NCBI GenBank assembly: GCA_900762325.1
Contig: CAAFGG010000004.1
Coordinates: 1 to 55,421, forward strand
Reading direction: 5' to 3'
DNA: 55,421 bases
DNA from: an uncultured Collinsella sp.
GTDB lineage: Bacteria > Actinomycetota > Coriobacteriia > Coriobacteriales > Coriobacteriaceae
The notes beneath the pieces are model-generated. The model was given only the letters and a program-made list of their open reading frames with translations, was not told where the DNA came from and ran no database searches. Shown here piece after piece: positions 51,916 through 55,421 of this stretch (the first letter of the stretch is position 1; every line of letters begins with the position of its first letter). Made by a program: the position numbers and the translations under genes.

Positions 51916-52686
51916 ATGAAGATTGGATTTGTCGGTTTTGGCAATATGGCGAGCGCTATGGCCGATGGCTGGATCGCTGCCGGTGTAGCTGCGAGCGACA
52001 TGTGCGCCTGCGCGGGTCGCTACGACGCACTGGTTGAGCGCTGCGAGGCGCGCGGCATGGTCGCCTGCCACGATGCCGCCGAGGTTGTCGCCGCATCCGA
52101 TATCGTGGTCGCTGCGGTCAAACCGTACATGATCGAGAAGGTATTCGCCCCGCTCAAGGATGCTCTTGCCAAAAAGGTCGTTCTGTCGGTTGCCTGGACC
52201 TGGGACAGTGCCAAGTGGGAGCAGGTCCTGCCGGGCGTCGCGCATATCTCGACGGTGCCCAACACACCGGTTTCGGTGGGCGAGGGCGTCATCGCTTGCG
52301 AGAAGGCTTCCACGCTTAGTGATGAGCAGAGCGCCGTGGTGCTTGATCTGCTTGGCAAACTCGGTGCGGTGGTCGAGCTCGATACGAGCCTGCTGTTTGT
52401 GGGCGGTACCGTGGGCGGTTGCGCGCCGGCATTTGTCGCCATGGCAATCGAGGCCCTGGGCGATGCGGCGGTCAAGCACGGTATCCCGCGTGCCGATGCC
52501 TATCGCATTGTGAGCCAGATGGTGCTAGGTACGGCAAAGCTGCAGCTTGCAACTGGCCAGCATCCTGCGGCGATGAAGGATGCCGTATGCTCGCCCGGTG
52601 GTGCCACCATCAAGGGCGTCGTTGCGCTCGAGGACGCCGGCATGCGCAGCGCCCTGGTCAAGGCAATCGACGCAACTCTCCAGTAA
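51916..52686 (+). CDS. proC: Pyrroline-5-carboxylate reductase
   Basis: NADPH-dependent last step of proline synthesis; 256 residues, slightly short. Seen: MKIGFVGFGNMASAMADGW (Rossmann start), VVAAVKPYMIEKV, STVPNTPVSVGEGV, and the dimerisation end QLATGQHPAAMKDAVCSPGGAT...GVVALEDAGMRSAL. AAAGGAC lies about 7 nt upstream. Confidence 0.94.
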   Translation: MKIGFVGFGNMASAMADGWIAAGVAASDMCACAGRYDALVERCEARGMVACHDAAEVVAASDIVVAAVKPYMIEKVFAPLKDALAKKVVLSVAWTWDSAKWEQVLPGVAHISTVPNTPVSVGEGVIACEKASTLSDEQSAVVLDLLGKLGAVVELDTSLLFVGGTVGGCAPAFVAMAIEALGDAAVKHGIPRADAYRIVSQMVLGTAKLQLATGQHPAAMKDAVCSPGGATIKGVVALEDAGMRSALVKAIDATLQ

Positions 52687-52847
52687 AACCGACCAAAAAA
52701 GGACGGGTTTATTTTTGGCAGGTATTTTCTGCGGTTTTGTCCTTTTAGCGAAAAGCGCCCCGCAACTGGCTCAATTCCAGTTGCGGGGCGCTTGCGTTTG
52801 CCCAGATAAAACAGACCAAAATAAACCTGTCCCTTTTTGGCAGGTTA
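52684..52847. repeat. GGGACAGG-type repeat pair around a 17-bp hairpin
   Basis: A left copy (about 52684-52733) and an inverted right copy (about 52799-52847) of the element also found at 4418 flank a perfect 17-bp stem (52753-52769 with 52777-52793, loop 7 nt). The whole can fold as a nested cruciform. It separates convergent proC and the small membrane protein and probably terminates both. Confidence 0.78.
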
Positions 52848-53018
52848 GTCCCAGAAGCTGTCTTCCTCATCCTCGGACTTGGGTCCGCGGTCGACGTACA
52901 TCTTATGGGTACGCTTCTCCATTACAAAGGCAAGAATCGCAAATAACAGGATGCCGCCGGCGAAAAGGATGGCAAAACCGGTGCGGGTGCCAAACAAAAA
53001 GGAAAAAACTGCGTCCAT
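52845..53018 (-). CDS. Small single-span membrane protein
   Basis: 57 residues: MDAVFSFLFGTRTGFAILFA starts a hydrophobic helix (about 13-34), followed by KRTHKMYVDRGPKSEDEED and a terminal SFWD, so a basic then strongly acidic tail. No family is recognised. A ribosome-binding site (AAGAAGG) lies 6 nt upstream on the minus strand, and codon use fits the neighbours. It is divergent from serS, sharing the short 110-bp region between them. The stop lies in the edge of the adjacent repeat. Confidence 0.65.
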   Translation of the reverse strand: MDAVFSFLFGTRTGFAILFAGGILLFAILAFVMEKRTHKMYVDRGPKSEDEEDSFWD

Positions 53019-53042
53019 TGGGTGCCTTCTTGCGTAGTTGAG

Positions 53043-53072
53043 TTGGGTCGTAAACGCTCATAAGTATATACT
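53043..53072 (+). promoter_or_regulatory. Probable serS promoter
   Basis: TTGGGT (53043-53048), 18-nt spacer, TATACT (53067-53072), about 58 nt before the start codon. No T-box is present. Confidence 0.6.
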
Positions 53073-53129
53073 TGCCCATACATGTACAAGGTTGCAACCT
53101 AAATGGAATGTATATCGCCGGAGGATCTA

Positions 53130-54413
53130 ATGCTTGATATCAAGTTTGTTCGCGAGAACCCCGATGCCATCGATGTCGCCATGGCTAACCGCCAGACGTC
53201 TTGGGATCGCGAGAAGTTCTTTGAGCTCGACGACGAGCGCCGTGCCGTCATCACCGAGGTCGAGGAGCTCCAGGCTACGCGCAATGCCGAGTCCAAGAAG
53301 ATCGGCGCCCTGATGAAGGAGGGCAAGAAGGACGAGGCCGAGGCCGCCAAGGAGGCCGTGCGCGCCGTCAACGAGAAGATTGACGGTCTGGCCGAGCGCC
53401 GTACTGCTCTCGAGCAGGAGCAGTACGACTTCATGGCTCACCTGCCCAACATTCCTTGCGAGGCCACGCCGTACGGCAAGGACGAGGACGAGAACATTGA
53501 GCGCCGTCGTTGGGGCACCCCGCGCGAGTTCGACTTCGACTTTAAGCCGCACTGGGATCTGGGCACCGATCTGGACATCCTCGACTTCGAGCGCGGCAAC
53601 AAGCTCTCCGGCAGCCGTTTTACCGTTCTCGGTGGCGCTGGCGCCCGCCTGGAGCGCGCCCTCATCAACTTCTTCCTCGATACGCACACCAGCCGTGGTT
53701 TTAAGGAGTGGTGGCCGCCCATCGTCGTCAAGCGTCAGACCATGTTTGGCACGGGTCAGCTGCCCAAGTTCGAGGACGACGCCTACCACGTCTCGGGCGA
53801 CAACTTCCTGATCCCCACCGCCGAGGTCGTGCTCACCAACCTGCACGCCGGCGAGGTCCTCGACGCCGACACCCTGCCGCGCCGCTACACCGCCTTCACC
53901 CCCTGCTTCCGCGAGGAGGCCGGTTCCGCCGGTCGCGACACCCGCGGCATCATCCGTCAGCACGAGTTCGACAAGGTCGAGATGGTCAAGTTCGCTAAGC
54001 CGGAGGAGTCCGACGAGGAGCTCGAGAGCATGACCGCCGAGGCCGAGTACCTGCTGCAGCAGCTGGGCCTTCCGTATCGCGTGATTAGCCTGTGCACCGG
54101 CGACTTGGGCTTCTCTGCCCGTCAGACCTACGACGTCGAGGTCTGGCTGCCGAGCTACAACGCCTACAAGGAGATCAGCTCCTGCTCCAACTGCGGCGAT
54201 TTCCAGGCTCGCCGCGCCAACATCAAGTATCGCGACCCCGAGAACTTCAAGGGTTCGCGCTACCTGCACACTCTCAACGGTTCCGGCCTGCCGGCCGGCC
54301 GCACCATGGCCGCCATTCTGGAGAACTACCAGAACGCCGACGGCACCATCACGATCCCCGAGGTCCTGCGTCCTTACATGGGCGGTCTCGAGAAGATCGA
54401 GCCGGTCGCGTAG
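53130..54413 (+). CDS. serS: Seryl-tRNA synthetase
   Basis: Class II synthetase charging tRNA-Ser; 427 residues. Seen: MLDIKFVRENPDAID start, the long N-terminal coiled coil (about 28-100), motif 2 in TPCFREEAGSAGRDTRGIIRQHEFDKVEMV and motif 3 LNGSGLPAGRTMAAILENYQ, quoted here as landmarks (GSGLPAGR). The start at 53130 has GGAGGA 5 nt upstream, and the nine extra upstream codons are unlikely. Confidence 0.96.
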   Translation: MLDIKFVRENPDAIDVAMANRQTSWDREKFFELDDERRAVITEVEELQATRNAESKKIGALMKEGKKDEAEAAKEAVRAVNEKIDGLAERRTALEQEQYDFMAHLPNIPCEATPYGKDEDENIERRRWGTPREFDFDFKPHWDLGTDLDILDFERGNKLSGSRFTVLGGAGARLERALINFFLDTHTSRGFKEWWPPIVVKRQTMFGTGQLPKFEDDAYHVSGDNFLIPTAEVVLTNLHAGEVLDADTLPRRYTAFTPCFREEAGSAGRDTRGIIRQHEFDKVEMVKFAKPEESDEELESMTAEAEYLLQQLGLPYRVISLCTGDLGFSARQTYDVEVWLPSYNAYKEISSCSNCGDFQARRANIKYRDPENFKGSRYLHTLNGSGLPAGRTMAAILENYQNADGTITIPEVLRPYMGGLEKIEPVA

Positions 54414-54436
54414 ATTGGCTGCATAAGCGATTTGCT

Positions 54437-54465
54437 AGGGCACTCCTTTTTGGGGTGCCCTTTTT
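54437..54465 (+). terminator. Terminator of serS
   Basis: Perfect or near-perfect stem AGGGCACTCC (54437-54446) / GGGGTGCCCT (54452-54461), then TTTTT. Confidence 0.88.
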
Positions 54466-54584
54466 GTGTGCGGCCATACCATGCTGTGCGGACAGCTCAA
54501 TAGAAAACACACGAACAACTGTTCTGTATACAGCCATCTACCTGCTATGCTTTTGCTAAATAAGAGCGAGAGAAAGGGGACGCG

Positions 54585-54962
54585 ATGGAGCTGTTTGATG
54601 ATCGGGTGGTTTTGTTTGAGAGCGACGAGGGCGGGGAGTACCTGCTTGTGACGTGTGAGCCGTCTGGCATGGGTGGCCTGGTGGTTCGACAGACGAGCGA
54701 GGGGCCGTTGACGCAATGGTGCTACGAGGAGTCGCCTCATGTGGTTGAGACGTTTGTGGCGCACGAGGGGCTTGTGGCCCTAGAGCATTTCTATGGGGTC
54801 CAGACATCTAATCAGGTTGCTCGCATGTTGAGCATCTCGTTTGCCGATTATGATTGTGCCCAGCGGGTGAGATCGCTCCTGAGGGAACTTGATGCTAAGT
54901 TTGACGTGATCGAAAAGCCAATCGATCGTACGGGGAATGGCGGTATATGCGGAGCAGCATGA
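54585..54962 (+). CDS. Hypothetical protein
   Basis: 125 residues, acidic, soluble, no family recognised. Beta-rich N-terminal half (RVVLFESDEGGEYLLVTCEP) and helical C-terminal half (AQRVRSLLRELDAKFDVIEKP) with a glycine-rich end (RTGNGGICGAA). AAAGGGG lies upstream of the ATG. It stands alone between the serS terminator and the tRNA-Arg pair. Confidence 0.65.
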   Translation: MELFDDRVVLFESDEGGEYLLVTCEPSGMGGLVVRQTSEGPLTQWCYEESPHVVETFVAHEGLVALEHFYGVQTSNQVARMLSISFADYDCAQRVRSLLRELDAKFDVIEKPIDRTGNGGICGAA

Positions 54963-54998
54963 CAAGACTGCGTTCCACAAAAAAGTTTGAAATTGTGC

Positions 54999-55030
54999 TT
55001 GACTCCAATAAGCTAAAGTGGTTTTATATG
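54999..55030 (+). promoter_or_regulatory. Promoter of first tRNA-Arg
   Basis: TTGACT (54999-55004) with a TTTATA/TATATG -10 region at 55023-55030 (18-20 nt spacing). Confidence 0.55.
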
Positions 55031-55039
55031 TCTTGCGCT

Positions 55040-55116
55040 GCGGCGTTACCTCAGCTGGATAGAGGGTCTGACTACGAATCAGAACGTCATAGGTTCGAAT
55101 CCTATACGCCGCACCA
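55040..55116 (+). tRNA. tRNA-Arg(ACG), copy 1
   Basis: 77 nt with encoded CCA: acceptor GCGGCGT/ACGCCGC, anticodon stem TCTGA/TCAGA around CTACGAA (ACG, read as ICG after deamination), T-arm ATAGG-TTCGAAT-CCTAT. Confidence 0.96.
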
Positions 55117-55129
55117 ATTGAAATTGAAA

Positions 55130-55156
55130 GCCTCCGGCAACGGGGGCTTTTCTTTT
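55130..55156 (+). terminator. Terminator of tRNA-Arg copy 1
   Basis: GCCTCCG-GCAA-CGGGGGC then TTTTCTTTT. The following 55158-55190 carries GGATTCGAACC, the reverse complement of a tRNA T-loop. Confidence 0.8.
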
Positions 55157-55239
55157 ATGGCAACACCGCATGGATTCGAACCTCGGTCGAGGCACGAACA
55201 ACTTAATTATCACTCCGTAAAATTTTTTCTAATTGTCGC

Positions 55240-55268
55240 TTGACCCATCGGGGGCTCGCGTGCATAAT
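55240..55268 (+). promoter_or_regulatory. Promoter of second tRNA-Arg
   Basis: TTGACC (55240-55245), 17-nt spacer, CATAAT (55263-55268). Confidence 0.7.
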
Positions 55269-55280
55269 AATCCGTGCGTT

Positions 55281-55357
55281 GCGGCGTTACCTCAGCTGGA
55301 TAGAGGGTCTGACTACGAATCAGAACGTCATAGGTTCGAATCCTATACGCCGCACCA
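55281..55357 (+). tRNA. tRNA-Arg(ACG), copy 2
   Basis: Identical in sequence to copy 1, 241 nt downstream, with its own promoter and terminator. Confidence 0.96.
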
Positions 55358-55369
55358 TTTGAGATTAAA

Positions 55370-55396
55370 GCTCCCGGCAACGGGGGCTTTTCTTTT
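55370..55396 (+). terminator. Terminator of tRNA-Arg copy 2
   Basis: GCTCCCG-GCAA-CGGGGGC (one mismatch or wobble) then TTTTCTTTT; again followed by ATTGATTCGAAC at the window end. Confidence 0.8.
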
Positions 55397-55421
55397 ACGT
55401 AAACACCGCATTGATTCGAAC

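Overview
The window is one contiguous stretch of a GC-rich actinobacterial chromosome. The closest match I can argue for is the Coriobacteriia, probably Collinsella. That rests on overall impression: codon use, a Tad pilus locus without a secretin, an actinobacterial-type T-box, Gram-positive gene content and dense intergenic palindromes. It is an inference, not a measurement. Most genes are housekeeping genes; the less ordinary material lies between them and in a few accessory islands.

Layout. 1-7556: an L-lactate/L-2-hydroxyacid dehydrogenase (minus), metA, an orphan AbiEi-like/DUF559 protein bracketed by palindromic repeats, 5-formyl-THF cyclo-ligase and a large M16C metalloprotease (both minus). 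7557-11771: an accessory island with an AlbA_2/ATPase/winged-helix regulator behind duplicated operator-like repeats, several unrecognised small proteins and a DUF5710 protein. 12107-19231: tRNA-Val, an EamA exporter, a DUF4012 membrane protein, glmM and an M32 carboxypeptidase. 19365-23451: a phenylalanine T-box and pheS-pheT. 23561-26413: a nickel ECF-type importer (nikMN, nikQ, nikO) behind a NikR-type operator. 26492-33554: a zinc-dependent phospholipase C-like protein, pyruvate kinase (minus), a SERCA-like P-type ATPase with an elaborate leader RNA, and rsgA. 33807-43397: a compact, overlapping Tad/Flp pilus operon ending in a DUF192 gene. 43456-44006: a toxin-antitoxin pair. 44130-55421: tRNA-Phe, a GH5-like protein lacking a catalytic residue, rsmI, metG, rsmA, tatD, tRNA-Leu with a duplicated 3' end, an SPFH protein, rlmH, proC, a 57-residue membrane protein, serS, a hypothetical gene and two tandem tRNA-Arg(ACG) genes.

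Functional links. Translation genes dominate (pheST, metG, serS, rsmI, rsmA, rlmH, rsgA and five tRNAs). The pheST T-box should read the aminoacylation state of tRNA-Phe, and the window also carries a tRNA-Phe gene. The Tad genes (CpaB/SAF, TadZ, TadA, TadB, TadC, small pilins, TadE-like and TadG-like proteins) overlap by a few bases at nearly every junction, which suggests one translationally coupled transcript.

Most interesting: (1) the leader of the P-type ATPase at 29333-29444 folds into two hairpins whose loops are perfectly complementary over 7 nt, with the Shine-Dalgarno buried in the second stem, and I do not recognise it as a known riboswitch class; (2) an intergenic repeat family with an 18-nt core spaced alternately 22 and 29 nt; (3) two clusters of three GAGAGATAA boxes with identical internal spacing upstream of the AlbA_2 regulator; (4) a perfect GTGTTAC-N14-GTAACAC operator that assigns the ECF transporter to nickel.
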